Shown here in pieces: positions 52,935 to 64,000 of a stretch of 64,000 nucleotides of DNA. The notes under the pieces are model-generated. The model was not told the origin of the DNA. It searched no databases and saw nothing but the letters and a program-made list of their open reading frames with translations. Both the position numbers and the translations under genes were made by a program. Each line of letters opens with the position of its first letter. Within the stretch, counting starts at the first letter, position 1. This stretch comes from Lucinisca nassula (lineage: Eukaryota > Mollusca > Bivalvia > Lucinida > Lucinidae), in NCBI GenBank assembly GCA_963580285.1, contig OY757015.1, positions 130,321,688 through 130,385,687 on the forward strand, written 5' to 3'.

Positions 52935-53768
52935 TTTGAGTGCTTTTTGCAGGGCATCTACGGCGCAACTGGGTGAATAATGTTTTCTCCATATTGCGCT
53001 ATCGTCTGCAAACTGCGACAGCTGCAGTCTTTCTTCAGGGTCGAGATTCTCTTTTAGTGAAACCATGATTATATTGAAGAGAATGGGACTAATAACACTT
53101 CCCTGGGGACAGCCATTTTCTAATTTGTGCTGATTTGATGTTTCTTGTCCCACCCTTACTTGATTTTTTCGATTGTGGAGGAAATTGTGTATCCATTTGA
53201 GCATGTTTCCGTTTATGCCAAATTGTTTCAGTTTACAGATGGTTCCTGTTGACCACATGAGGTCAAAGGCTTTTTCCAGGTCTAGAAAGACGGCAGCTAC
53301 TATCTTATTTTCCATAAAGGCCATATTTATCTCAGAGTCTAGTCTGGTTAGTTGATCAGTGGTAGATCTGTTGGGTCTAAAACCGGATTGAGTGTCAGCC
53401 AGGTGCCCTTTGTTTTCTAAATGGGCCGTCAATCGTTTAGCAATCATGGTTTCCATTGTTTTACAGATACACGATGTAAGTGATATAGGTCTGTATGACC
53501 CTGGTTCCAGTTTATTTTTATTTGGTTTCATAATAGGTATGATGGTGGCAAGTTTCCATTCAGGTGGGAGTTCTCCTCTTTGATAGGAGATATTCATAAG
53601 TTTCAATAGTTCCATTTTGGAGTTATCGGGTAGTTGTTTGAGCATTTCATAATGGATTGTATCCGCTCCTGGTGTTGATTCCTTTTTGGACGATAGTGCA
53701 GTTCCCAGTTCAAAAAATGTGAAGGGTCGTTTTTTTGTTAAAAAAGGGGTTATATCAAAGCCTGCCAT
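52935..53768 (-). pseudogene. LINE reverse transcriptase, fingers and palm
   Basis: It shows STPGADTIHYEMLKQLPDNS, SYRPISLTSCICKTMETMIA, DTQSGFRPNRSTTDQLTRLD, VAAVFLDLEKAFDLMWSTG, NGCPQGSVISPILFNIIM and the catalytic FADD (53001-53012). A shift near 52935 ends the reading frame. Active-site residues are intact. Confidence 0.87.
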
Positions 53769-53800
53769 AAGTTGGGATAGAGTGTATGAGAAATGTATTA

Positions 53801-54125
53801 TTTATGGGGATAAAGATTTGTCATTTTTCATTTTCCACACTTTATGTCATTTTTCACACTTTATAAGTTTATAAGCGGTATATGAAATTCAGCTCCGGTC
53901 AGGAATCAGACGAGATGCCCCTTATGCAGGTAGAGCCATGTCTACAGTTATCAAGTCTAACATTAATAAATTCCAGTCCATTATCTAGAAATATTCGCGT
54001 TTCACTGTCAGACAACTGGCACAAAGTACAAACTCGGATTGAGCATCTGTCCACTTAGGTTTGCGGAGATAAAAGCTCGCAGGATACCCAATATGCTCGC
54101 CGATGAGCAGAAATTAGCAGATTTT
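53801..54125. other. Intergenic, unassigned
   Basis: A short local repeat (CATTTTTCAYTTTCCACACTTTAT) lies at about 53822-53868. Nothing else. Confidence 0.45.
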
Positions 54126-54200
54126 CTTTGATTTGTGGTTTAACGCCCCCGTCAACATTGAATAGGTCATTTTGGAGACGTTGCTTCCAATTTTGTGGGA
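54126..54200 (-). mobile_element. SINE family A, tail fragment
   Basis: TTTGATTTGTGGTTTAACGCC to TTCCAATTTTGTGGGA, about 75 bp. Confidence 0.6.
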
Positions 54201-54416
54201 TGTAGTGTTCAAATGCATCTGAAACCCACCAAAAAACTTTTCCTTTCAGTAAGTATTTTCTAAATTACTTAAGGTGTGTAGAACGTCAACCACTAGCCTT
54301 AATTGTTATTCCATGCAGTTGTCTATCACTTTAACCCAGTCTGTTACAAAATATAACATGAACCATGGATACCGTCAGTGTTATGCTACTTACATGTGTG
54401 TTGTTTCTTTCTTTTT

Positions 54417-54604
54417 TAAAGTGGTACGTCCCCTTCAACATTATATATATCCTTTTAGAGACATTGCTTTCAATCTTGTGGAACTTTCGCCCAACATTGA
54501 CATGAAATGACATCTCAAACCCTGCCGCCCAATGAAACCAATAGGGTTTATAAGCATGGACTCACACCGCTTAACCTGGGCACGCTTAGTTCGTATAGTT
54601 TTAG
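54417..54604 (-). mobile_element. SINE family A, fragment
   Basis: GTACGTCCCCTTCAACATT through CCAATAGGGTTTATAAGCATG; the head is missing and the tail altered. Confidence 0.6.
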
Positions 54605-55076
54605 TAATTCGTTTTTACAACATTAAACAAACAAGTTTTTTACCGTAACAAGCACTCTCTGAACTGTAAAAATGCTATATTGAAAATGATGAACTGTTTG
54701 GACTTTTACAACGACAGTTGTGACATCATGACCGGCACGCAAATAACACATCAGCAAAAACATTTGGAGCAGGATATAGCCCTGGTGAACACCCATATCA
54801 GTACCTTAAATGAAAAGTATTTGAAGAGAAGTGTTCGCTGGGGCCGCAACCTGATTCTTTGTGAACAATAACTCAGGGGTCAGCATCGCACCACAAAAAA
54901 TCACACAAAACAACAGTCTACCACAACCTCTATGATAGAGTACACCCTTCCAAAGAGGAAGCTTGTAAATGGTTCCGGTTGCTGTGTACTTCCATACAGC
55001 TAGATCTACAGTGGTTGTTGTACACTGAGGTTGTTGGTGCAGCTGACACTCGGGATATCAAGAGATTGAAGTAATC
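54605..55076. other. Intergenic, unassigned
   Basis: A 63-codon frame at 54680-54871 has no recognisable domain. Confidence 0.4.
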
Positions 55077-55359
55077 ATCAACAAAACACGCCTATATATA
55101 CTTTTGACCCCACTTCAACCCCACTTTAATGTAGTAAAACTGGGGTTTACAGGGGTAAACATTATTTTTCTTATTTCTGCTATAAAATATAGATTTTGGG
55201 TACCCGTTACAACCGCCTCAACCAGACGATTCTAACGTGTGCCCATAATCTATATTTTGAGCGGAAATAAGACAAATATCACAACCCTTCATCTTAACCT
55301 TTGCATTTTTCGGCGGTAAAATTTGCAATGTAGTTTGCATAGGGGTGTTTTCGTTATGC
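55077..55359. mobile_element. Hairpin MITE, family I
   Basis: CATCAACAAAACACGCC to CATAGGGGTGTTTTCGTTATG. The central loop differs (CCTCAACCAGACGATTC). Confidence 0.78.
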
Positions 55360-55408
55360 ATAAACCATCTTTTCTTACCATCACATTAACATCTCCGTGT
55401 AATAAAAC

Positions 55409-55663
55409 AGTACGCAAACACGCCTATACAAATACATTGCCACCTTTATCGCCGAAAAAATGAACATTTTATGCTGAAAAAAATGTGATATTTTTCTTAT
55501 TTCTGCTCCAAATATAAATTCTGCTCCAAATATAAACAGTACCCACAATCCATATTTTAGACCAGAAATAAGAAAAATAAGGTATACCCCCGGAAACCCC
55601 AGTTTTACTATATAAAAGTGGGGTTCAGTGGGGTCAAAATTATATAGGCGTGTTTTCGTGATG
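55409..55663. mobile_element. Hairpin MITE, family I, opposite orientation
   Basis: CGCAAACACGCCTATAC to TATAGGCGTGTTTTCGTGATG, only ~50 bp after the previous copy and inverted relative to it. Its left stem is replaced by a short tandem repeat of ATTCTGCTCCAAATATAAA, which destroys the hairpin. Confidence 0.75.
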
Positions 55664-55719
55664 ATCCGTCTACAAACAAATTGATATAAAGCAATTTTGG
55701 GTGGACGGGAGTATTAATG

Positions 55720-55930
55720 ATTTTTCAGATTTCTGTTCCTAGACATAGGTTGAATTACTCTTTAGAACTGCCTCGATGATGTGGATATAGCGAGCACCCT
55801 GAACCTATGTCTGGAGTAAAAATAAGAAGAATATAGATGATTTTCATCAGCACATGAACCGTTTTGGAGATATGAAAGTTTGTACAACATGGACGTGTCA
55901 GCATAATGCACATAGTAATGTTCATAGCAT
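55720..55930. mobile_element. Hairpin MITE, family II
   Basis: TTTCTGTTCCTAGACATAGG and CCTATGTCTGGAGTAAAAAT form the arms; the end is ACATGGACGTGTCAGCATAATG. Confidence 0.55.
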
Positions 55931-56022
55931 TACTTTCAATTTAATGTTTGTTCCTTGTCTTAAATATTGACCATGTGTTTTTTCCTATACTCTGTTTCAT
56001 GTTTATAATGTCGCTTTCAAGT

Positions 56023-56302
56023 CATCACGAAAACACGCCTGTATAATTTTGACCCCTTGAACCCCACTTTTATATAGTAAAACTGGGGTTTCCGGGGGTA
56101 TACCTTATTTTTCTTATTTCTGCTCTAAAATATAGATTGTGGGTACTCGTTAGAACCGCCTCGATGAGGCGGTTCTAACGAGTGCCCACAATCAATTTTT
56201 GGAGGAGAAATAAGATAAATATCACAATTTTACATCATAAAAATTTCATTTTTTTCAGCGATAAAGGTGGCAGTGTATTTATATAGGCGTGTTTGCGAAA
56301 TG
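56023..56302. mobile_element. Hairpin MITE, family I, reference copy
   Basis: The most complete copy: CATCACGAAAACACGCCTG to TATAGGCGTGTTTGCGAAATG. Its centre GAACCGCCTCGATGAGGCGG is perfectly paired. Confidence 0.85.
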
Positions 56303-57561
56303 TGATTGAAGTGATTACTTAATTAATTGTGCCTTCTACTTCTTCATCATCTTACAAACACAACTGTTATACTATTCGATTACACAAACACATATCATGC
56401 ATTTATGACAAGACAAATTAGTTCATAACTGTGAGTGGTGTGTGGCATGTCTGCTACTAGCCTTACAAACATATGAGTGGTGTGTGGCATGTCTGCTACT
56501 AGCCCTTAAAAATGTCTGCAATATAACAAGTATCTACCGTATAAAACCATTAAGTTTTAAATGCCAGAGTTAAGTTGATATTAGCACATGTCACGAATGA
56601 TATACTTAATGATTTTAATGATTCCCCAACCTGTGTTTTAACAGCAAGTGAATAACAGGTAAGTTTTATAAACATTATAGTAAACACTATTACCAAACTA
56701 CACATTTGTTTTCCCTTAACAATTATATTCCCCGTTATCAATTGAACAGTTGACCTTTCAATACAAAGAAACAAAATAGATGGTTACACTCTGACATGCA
56801 TAACAAGGCTTTCATTGTTATTTTATGGAACAGTATTTAGGTAAAAACTCAATTATGCAACATTGAGATTGCAATATGCAATTTTGATATTGTGTTATGC
56901 TTTATTCAGTTACAATTGTGCAACACTGCATTATGATATTCATTTTTGTAGTCTGATTTTGGAATTTGTGTAGTTTTCTTTCTGTTTCTCGTCCTATTTT
57001 GCAACTTGAAATTCCGATTCTGCTTCTTCTAGTTCTCATTATTCTCGTTCAGTGGCGCTGTGATCGTTCTTTCGTACCGTTCCCGTAAACGTCCGCCTGT
57101 ATTCGGCAGATACCCCAAAAAATCTGCAAGCGTATTGGTGACACGGAGGAGTGAAAGAAATGAGAGAACTATATTTTTGGCATAAAACGGACGATTTGGG
57201 GACACTACACCCTTCCCGATAAAATCATTTACACATAATTTTTATTTTATATGTCAGACCAGGAATCAGCTTTGCTTGGTTTGTTTTGTGTCCAAGTTTT
57301 ATCTAAATATATCGCAAATGTGTTCAGGCCATTGCACCTCTAAAATATAAATTTGTTTTAAATACTTATACTAATTGTGTATGGCGCAGAAAGGCTCTGT
57401 CCAAATCGTGTAGACTTTTGTGAGACTGCTCCTTTATGATCACTTGAAAGCAAACATAGCTACAACTCTCTTTCGTGAAAACTACGACTTACGTTCCCTC
57501 TAACATTTATTTCTGATTTAGGCCATATCCAACGGAATTTCTAAAACTAGGCATTTTGGTT
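56303..57561. other. Intergenic, unassigned
   Basis: A ~40-bp tandem duplication (GAGTGGTGTGTGGCATGTCT) lies at about 56431-56508. No gene is recognised. Confidence 0.45.
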
Positions 57562-57830
57562 CTGTTGTTTGATTTGATGTTTTAAGGTCACCGTCAACAC
57601 AATATAGGTCATTTTGGAGACTTTGCTTCCACTTTTGTGGGACTTTTACCCGACACCGAGATGAAATGACATATCAAAGCCCTGTCGCCCAATGAAACCA
57701 ATAGGGTTTGTAAGCACCGCTTTGGCTCGGTAGACTTAGATCCTCTAAGCGGTTTACCAGTACTGGTGTGCGGGTCGGTTTCAGTTCATGCAGCCCATCT
57801 ATTTCTTCAAGCCCCGAGGGCCGGGGGTCT
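57562..57830 (-). mobile_element. SINE family A, near full length
   Basis: TTTGATTTGATGTTTTAAGGTC to CAAGCCCCGAGGGCCGGGGG, with small internal deletions (GGACGGTCCGACTCG and GCGCGGACGCATCA are missing). Confidence 0.65.
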
Positions 57831-58070
57831 GATTCCCTGTTTATTTTGTCACATGTTTATATAGATGTTCGTAACTGTTAGTGTTAAATGCATTCATTAA
57901 TTTATAAGAAAATAGAAAACTATCTGACTTTTTATACTAGATTTTTGGCTTCAAGTGACAAAACGCAAAGGTTTCCACTTTTTTGACAAAACATGACGCG
58001 AAGCAAATACTTTCATACCGGAGTGCAGGTGGAAAACCCGCACCTGCTACAATGTAACAGATCAAGCGCT
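57831..58070. other. Intergenic spacer
   Basis: Nothing recognised. Confidence 0.4.
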
Positions 58071-58240
58071 GGAAGCCTCTGTGGTGTTGTGGTTATGCTA
58101 CTCGCCTCAGTAACCAGGGATCGCAGGATCGACCCCGGGCTTCTCCAGAATTTCGGATAAGTCTTTAAACCCAGGTCCCATCTCCGTATGACCTTAGCTG
58201 TTGGTGAGACGTAAAACTAAAAACGCACTCACACACTAAG
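58071..58240 (+). mobile_element. tRNA-derived SINE, family B
   Basis: GGAAGCCTCTGTGGTGTTGTG, B-box-like GGATCGACCCC, tail GAGACGTAAAACTAAAAACGC. Only a short possible duplication (AAGCGC) is seen. Confidence 0.78.
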
Positions 58241-58250
58241 CGCATCCCAC

Positions 58251-58520
58251 CATTAAACACATCTTTATAATTCTGACCCCCCCCCCTCACACACACTTGA
58301 TCCCCACTTTTATAGAGTAAAACTGGGATTTACAGGAGTAAACATTATTTTTCTCATTTCTACTCCAAAATATAGATTGTGGGTACTCGTTAGAACCGCA
58401 TCGAAGAGGCGCTTCTAACGTGTACCCAAAATGTATATTTTAAGCAACAATCAGAAAAATATCATCACGACTTTTCATCTTACAATTTTTGTTGTTGTAT
58501 TTTTCGGCGGTAAAATGTAC
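58251..58520. mobile_element. Hairpin MITE, family I, diverged
   Basis: CATTAAACACATCTTTATAATTCTGACCCC, then the ATAGATTGTGGGTACTCG hairpin. The right end is decayed. Confidence 0.65.
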
Positions 58521-60357
58521 GAATCTAATGCATCAAAAACATTTTTTTCTAGATTCTGTACACTTTAATAATAAGTGAATAAATAAATACAAATAAATAA
58601 TGTCGTTAAGTTCCGCCAGGTAAACCTGGGTACGCTGTACGCGGTCTAACTGTAATAAAACAAGAAGAAGAAAAAACTTTGGCGTAGACCTAATACATGG
58701 AAATACATGTAAGTACAAAATGGTTTGGATTCAGCCACTCCATTTGCCAAATCGTTACATGTAGAACTTGAAGAAATATGTAGTAGGCTGGTTAAGACAG
58801 TCGCGACACTAGCTCAGCAAGGTTTTGCTGACTGAAGACAGACGGACGGACGAACTGACAGACGACCAGCTAATATTTTTGCGTTGTGATTCTGTTGGAT
58901 GAAAGCCATCATGCCCAAGTCTAACTTATGACGACAGACGGACATATGAATACGACAGCTGTCATTGTGACCACAGGTGCGTTTCTATGGTTGTGGGTCG
59001 GGGCTGAGTATTAGTAAGTTTTTACATCAGATTGACAATGGGAATTGCGGCACTGGTTGTTGTATACCAGTTTCCCCGTATGGTCAGCTTGTAAGGTCCC
59101 AGGGAACGAATCCATGCCCGCGAACAGGGAGACCATCGCTCGGTAACTCCCTGAGCGGACATATACGTACTTCTATAATATCCAAACATTTGAGTTTTGA
59201 GTGAGGTTGCAATTAGTAACTAATATCTTTATAAGTAACACCTCAGAAGGATCAGATTTATGAAAATTGTATGAATTAATCAATTTTAACAATCTATGCT
59301 CATTTCAGATCCATGGATTCGGCACAAACTAATCCCTCATGGTAATTTATTTTAGTAAATATTCAACGATAGAGTATTTTCCCCTTCGTCAAACAAGTAT
59401 TAACTTTTAAATAAAAATCCTGTTTCTCATAAATATATAAATAAGGAACCCCGCTGTAAAATTTATTTTAAAGATGCAAACGTACACATTATTTTAAATA
59501 TCCGAATTATTATATAGCTGGATAAAATTTATTGCTGCTGGCTTGAATTTTGCCCCTGGAAAAGCGAATGCGATCTTCTCAAACGGACGCTTGTCATCGG
59601 AAAAAAATACGGCAAATCCACGGACATTAACGAACGTTACCGTCACCTAAATGACTGGTACCCCGTCTAACCACAGCAGAATCGAAACTGAATATTGCAA
59701 AATAGGACGTCCAAATGCCATATTTAAATACAATGGTCTCAAATTAGAATGTGCATGTTGCATATTCGAATAAAGTAGTAAGATATGGAAAGGTTCATAA
59801 TGCAAAGTGCGGTTTCAACAATTCATTTTGTAATTGCACATTGCATAATTGAGTTTTTACCTTAATACTGTTCCATATTATTTAGTCATTCAATACAGTT
59901 CTTCATTTATTAACGTTTCAGTAGTAGTCTTAACAGTTTACATAATTCACTAACAACCATATAAAATGGTGTCCTATTTGGACAATTTACAAGTTCACAA
60001 CGTCACAAATTATACTGCATTTTTTGATGACTACATGCATTTAAGCTTCGCACATAGCATATCCAATGAATAAATTTTACATCTTAGTGCCTTTCAGACA
60101 TCATATGCAGTGACCCACATCAGTTACAACCCTTTCCATTACGATGTGGCTGGCTGAAAAACACCACAGTATTTAGCATTGGTATGTCAGTTGCTATCCT
60201 GTTACCTTATTCCGTTCACATTTCATTTCCTGTTGAGATTCTTTTATTCAGTTGCTTTTAATTTTTTTAACGAAATAACAAATTCTGCAAAAATGCTCAT
60301 GTCCGCATATAGGCTTTGCCTAAGTTCATATCACCTTGCCGGCACCATTACGATAAC
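58521..60357. other. Intergenic, unassigned
   Basis: ACGG-rich tract at about 58845-58865 (CAGACGGACGGACGAAC). Otherwise AT-rich, no gene. Confidence 0.45.
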
Positions 60358-60642
60358 ACATCAATACGAAAACACGCCTATACAAATACATTGTAATCTT
60401 TATTGTCGCAACAAATGAAGATTTTAAAATGAAAACTTGTGATATTTTTATCATTTCTGCTCAAAAAATAGATTGTGGGTACTCGATAGAACCGCCTCAT
60501 CGAGGCGGTTCTAACGGGTACCCACAATCTATGTTTTAGAGCAGAAATAAGATAAGTAAGATTTACCCCTGTAAACCCCAGTTTTACTGAATAAAGTTGG
60601 AGCTCAAGGTGGTCAAAATTATATAGGCGTATTCTCGTGATG
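60358..60642. mobile_element. Hairpin MITE, family I, well preserved
   Basis: CATCAATACGAAAACACGCC to TATAGGCGTATTCTCGTGATG. The centre is CCGCCTCATCGAGGCGG: the loop pair differs from the usual CCTCGATGAGG but pairing is kept. Confidence 0.82.
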
Positions 60643-60679
60643 GTATCCTTTCATTTCTTCATGAAGGTCAATTTTCTGA

Positions 60680-60850
60680 TGAAAATGTGTGATATGCTCC
60701 GAATATAGGTTGCCAGTGCTCGTTAGAACCGCGGTTCTAACGAGTACCCACATCATATGCTGTGGAGGAGAAATTAGCAAAATAATATATAACCCCTGTT
60801 AACCACTATTTAAACTGGGGTTTAGAAGGGGATTCATTTTACGTAGTTGT
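60680..60850. mobile_element. Hairpin MITE, family II
   Basis: The perfect CGTTAGAACCGCGGTTCTAACG centre is flanked by weaker stems, then AAACTGGGGTTTAGAAGGGG. Confidence 0.6.
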
Positions 60851-61033
60851 TTGCATGATTCATCAACAGCCTCATATACAGTAAAAATCCTATATTAAGA
60901 CCACCGCTGGGACCGCTTTTGAACAGTCCCAAAGGTGGTCTCTGACCAGAGCACCTCTATGCAGAAAAGACAAAGAAAGAATAACTGCAACCTACTAAAT
61001 AGGCTTCTTTCATCCTTTTTCCATCTCTGTAGT

Positions 61034-63490
61034 TTTTTAGCTCACCAGAGCCGAAGGCTCCGGGGGAGCTTATAGGATAGGCAGTTGTCCGTCGTCGTCG
61101 TCGTCTGTCGTCCGTCGTCTGCCGTATGTCGTCGTCGTCTGGCGCAACACGTTCAAACGACATCTCCTCTGAAGCCTCTGGGCCGATTGGGCCAAAATTT
61201 TATGTGTAGCATCCTTGGGTTGGGGGATTGAAAGTTTGTGTTTTTATGAAAATCGGCTCATTAGTTTGGTTGCTATGGCAACTTGTAGTTTCCATAGACT
61301 TATAATGGGGAAAATTGAAAAATGGAATTTACTGCCAAGCCTCTGCAGATATTTTGACAAAACTTGCATAGAGATGTTCCATAGGCAATCTACTATCTGC
61401 CGTATGATTTTAGGCCTTCTGTTCATTTTTATTGGTTGCCATGGAAACCAAAATGCAAAAAATAGAAAAAAATACTTAAAAAATCATCTCCTCAGAAACC
61501 ATATTATCCAGGAGGCTGAGACTTTATGAAAATATTCACCATATTTGCCTTTACAGGTTTTGTGTTTTTTATGACATTTGGCCTTTTTGTTTTGTTGCTA
61601 TGGTAACTTAGAGTTTCCATTGACTTATAATGGGGAAAACTGAAAAATGGCATTTACTGCCAAGTCATTGCAGATATTTTGACAAAACTTACATGGACAT
61701 GTTCGTTGAGTAAACTTCTCTCAGCCATAATGTTTTTATGTCAACCTGGGGGTCCCCTAGGTTGTGACGGGGCCATGCCCCGCCCCCTCCACTTCATAAA
61801 ATGCCTTATATCTCAGAAACCTTACAGATCCCAACCCCTAAACCATATATATTCTTGTTCCTTATGATAAGCTGCATTAAGTGACACCAACCTGGGGGTC
61901 ACCCGGGATGTGCCGGGGACATGCCCTGCCCCCTCTATTTCATAAAATGCCATTTATCTCACTGAGAAACCACTCAGATGCTAAGATGCATTAAGTGACA
62001 CCAACGTGGGGGTCCCCCGGGATGTGCCGGTGACATGCCCCACCCCCTCCACTTCATAAAATGCAATTTATCTCAGAAACCATTGAAATCCCCACCCCTA
62101 AACAATAGATACTTTTGTTCCTTATGATAAGATGGACTAAGTGACACCAACCTGGGGGTCCCCCGGGATGTGCCGGGGCCATGCCCCCCCCTCCCCCACT
62201 TCATAAAAGGCCCAATATCCCAGTAACCTTACAGATCCCCACCCCTAAACCATATATATTCTCGTTCCTCATGACACGTCGCATTCAGTGACGCCAACTT
62301 GGGGGTCCCCTGGGATGTGCGGGGGCCATGCCCAACCCGCTCCACTTCATAAAAGGCTAAATATTCCAGAAACCTTACAGATCCCCACCCCAAAACCATA
62401 TATATTATTGTTCCTTATGATAAGACACATTCAGTGACACCAACCTAGGGGTCACCCAGGTTGTGCCCGGTCCACACTCCACCCCTCGACTTCACAAAAG
62501 ACCATATATCTGAGAAACTGTTCAGAGCCCACCCCTAAACCGTATATATTCTTGTTCCTTATGATAAGACGCAAACAGTGACATTAGCGTGGGGGTCCCC
62601 CCGGGGTTCCACGGGCCATGCCCCACCCCTTCATTAAAATCCATACATCTCAGAAACCGTTCAGATCTCCACGGCTAAAACATATATATCCTTGTTCCTG
62701 GTGATAAGACTCCACTTTATAATAGGCCATATATCTCAGAAACCATTCAAATCCCCATCCTGTAAACACATATATTCTTGTTCATTGTTATTAGACACAT
62801 TCAGTCAACCCTGTCTTGTGGGGTCCGCAGGGGCCATTTCTCTCCATTCCACTTCATAAAAGGGCCTCATATCTCAGAAACCGTTCAGATCCCCACCATT
62901 TAAACCTTATATATTCTTGATCTTTATGATAAGACATATTCAGTGACAACAATCTTTGGCTTTTCTGGGATCTGCCATGCCCGAATCCCTCCATTGCTTA
63001 AAAGGCCTTACGTCTCAGGAACCATACATATCCCCACCACTAAACCATATATGTCTCTGTTCCTTTTTATAAGACTCATTTAGTGACACCAATCAGGGCT
63101 CCATTGGGCAGTGCCCACCTGAGTTCTGGTTTATGAAATTTGGCTCTTTGGTTTGTTTGCTATGGCAAGTTAAGAGTTTCCATTGACTAATAATGGGGAA
63201 AATTGAAAAATGACAATAATGCCTCTCAAGATATTTTGTCAAACTTTCATAGAAATGTTCCTTTAATAATGTTCGTTTTGGCCTATTGCCACAGATGGGA
63301 AATTGTCAATTGTCATCTGTTGTCTTCAAGCGACATCAGACCTCTGAAGCCACTAGTCTGATTGGGTCGAAATTTTATCTGTAGCAGCCTTGGAGGCAGG
63401 GCTTCCATGGTTAATTAAAATACATTGCTGCCAGTGGGCAGTGGCCCCCTGAGCTCTGGTGAGCATTGTGGCCAATGGGCCTCTTGTTGA
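61034..63490 (-). mobile_element. Long non-autonomous element with GGTGAGCTAAAA end and ~145-bp array
   Basis: The left border on the plus strand is TTTTTTAGCTCACCAGAGCC followed by GAAGGCTCCGG (a hairpin). Then come a GTCGTCGTCG tract, CGACATCTCCTCTGAAGCC and GGGCCGATTGGGCC, blocks common in bivalve genomes. The other side ends CCTGAGCTCTGGTGAGC and GGGCCTCTTGTTG. TTGCTATGGCAAC-type repeats recur at 61265, 61595 and 63160. Between them lies the tandem array below. No protein is coded. Confidence 0.65.
61739..63120. repeat. ~145-bp tandem array, ~10 units
   Basis: Each unit has GTGACACCAACCTGGGGGTC, GGGATGTGCCGGGGCCATGC, CTCCACTTCATAAAATGCC, ATATCTCAGAAACC, CAGATCCCCACCCCTAAACC and ATATATTCTTGTTCCTTATG. 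Unit starts are near 61739, 61879, 61995, 62140, 62288, 62434, 62578, 62812, 62951 and 63090; units decay toward the right. Confidence 0.9.
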
Positions 63491-63596
63491 TTTGTATGTT
63501 CTCGGAGATGTTCCATTGATGAGTTAGGAAGCCTTCATGCGGACTAAACAAAATTAGTGTATACCGCGACAGAGGTAAGGGCGAGGAATATGGCCA
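63491..63596. other. Spacer
   Basis: Nothing recognised. Confidence 0.4.
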
Positions 63597-64000
63597 TGTA
63601 AAATCGATTTAAGCCCCCCAGTGGAATTCTTTCCATTGACCGTTCCAAGGCGGTTCTTCTGTTGCAGTTTATTTATGTTGTTGTTTGTTACTTACTGTGT
63701 GTATCACTTGTGTCTTTTTATTTTGGATGGCCATTTGGCCAATTTGTGGGAAAGTAACTGTCCTTATGGCCTTACTTTGTTTAGGTTTCCATTATGGTCT
63801 GTTCGCTTCATGTTTGTGTTTCTTTCCCTTGGTGTCTTTGATGGGTGGAGTAAGTTAATTGTATCGATTCCTGATCTTTGTTTTACTTCTACTTTTCTAA
63901 AAGCTGATTTAGACTTAATTTTAGGTGGTCTTAGCAGCGGAATTTTACTGTATATTATATTTTCATTGGCAACCCAACAAAATGCCTTTTTTGTTTGATT
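63597..64000 (+). repeat. Repeat family R, longest copy, runs off the window
   Basis: It begins GTAAAATCGATTTAAGCCCC. The first 65 bp match 16465-16532 and about 63734-63895 matches 24345-24511. The open frame across it (63621-63998, hydrophobic) also occurs in the non-coding copy at 24.4 kb with changes that do not look codon-conserving, so I treat it as a repeat. It might be an LTR; its other half is outside the window. Confidence 0.55.

Larger units (their letters stand above)
51251..53800 (-). mobile_element. Non-LTR retrotransposon with RNase H (I/Nimb-type), 5'-truncated
   Basis: Minus-strand reverse transcriptase followed by RNase H and a cysteine motif. No endonuclease is present: the open frame begins at about 53800 and unrelated sequence follows, so the copy is 5'-truncated. 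Two frameshifts (near 52935 and 52125) break the rest. Having an RNase H sets it apart from the LINE at 7.2-10.6 kb. Confidence 0.87.

Noticed and set aside
63621..63998. 125-codon hydrophobic ORF at the window end
   Set aside because: It lies in repeat family R, whose other copy at 24.4 kb has no matching conserved frame.

Overview
The window is eukaryotic, AT-rich and full of transposons. It reads as animal DNA, most likely from a bivalve mollusc. The reasons are a spliced SLC22-type gene with GT-AG introns, several tRNA-headed SINE families, non-LTR, Ty3/gypsy and BEL/Pao retroelements, a Tc1-like transposon, a (TTAGGG)n tract, and long GTCCGTCGTC-rich repeats ending in GGTGAGCTAAAA of a kind common in bivalve genomes. 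The species cannot be named from sequence alone.

The one convincing host gene is on the + strand, from base 1 to 41303. It is the 3' half of an SLC22 (organic cation/carnitine/anion transporter) gene. Six exons (1-101, 12539-12673, 17195-17277, 18016-18133, 37571-37643, 41160-41303) join in perfect phase into 217 codons covering TM7 to TM12 and the stop. The first half of the gene lies upstream of the window. The introns are 12.4, 4.5, 0.7, 19.4 and 3.5 kb and are almost entirely repeats. Every retroelement or transposon large enough to carry a coding region (LINE, gypsy, BEL/Pao, Tc1) lies antisense to the gene.

Layout. 0.1-12 kb: intron 1, with hairpin MITEs, SINEs, a (GATA)n tract, an internal duplication and a broken LINE (7.2-10.6 kb). 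13.2-15.3 kb: a ~145-bp tandem array inside intron 2. 18.1-18.4 kb: a 30-bp minisatellite built on a splice donor. 18.4-37.5 kb: intron 4, with a decayed C2H2/coiled-coil ORF, a 58-bp minisatellite, a broken gypsy element fused to a broken BEL/Pao element, a tandem hammerhead-ribozyme element (35.0-35.7 kb) and a Harbinger-like element made of phased CACGA motifs. 37.8-39.9 kb: a TATA-flanked inverted-repeat element and a dead Tc1. 40.8-41.16 kb: a 50-bp minisatellite built on the splice acceptor of the last exon. 41.3-64 kb: no host gene seen; SINEs, about eight hairpin MITEs, an interstitial telomeric tract, a second LINE with RNase H (51.2-53.8 kb), and a long element with a ~145-bp tandem array (61.0-63.5 kb).

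The most notable features are two. First, a ~700-bp retrozyme-like unit carries two identical, complete type I hammerhead ribozymes 379 bp apart, in sense orientation inside the SLC22 intron, so the pre-mRNA could release a 379-nt RNA. Second, two splice sites of the same gene have been tandemly amplified: eight donors 30 bp apart and seven acceptors 50 bp apart.
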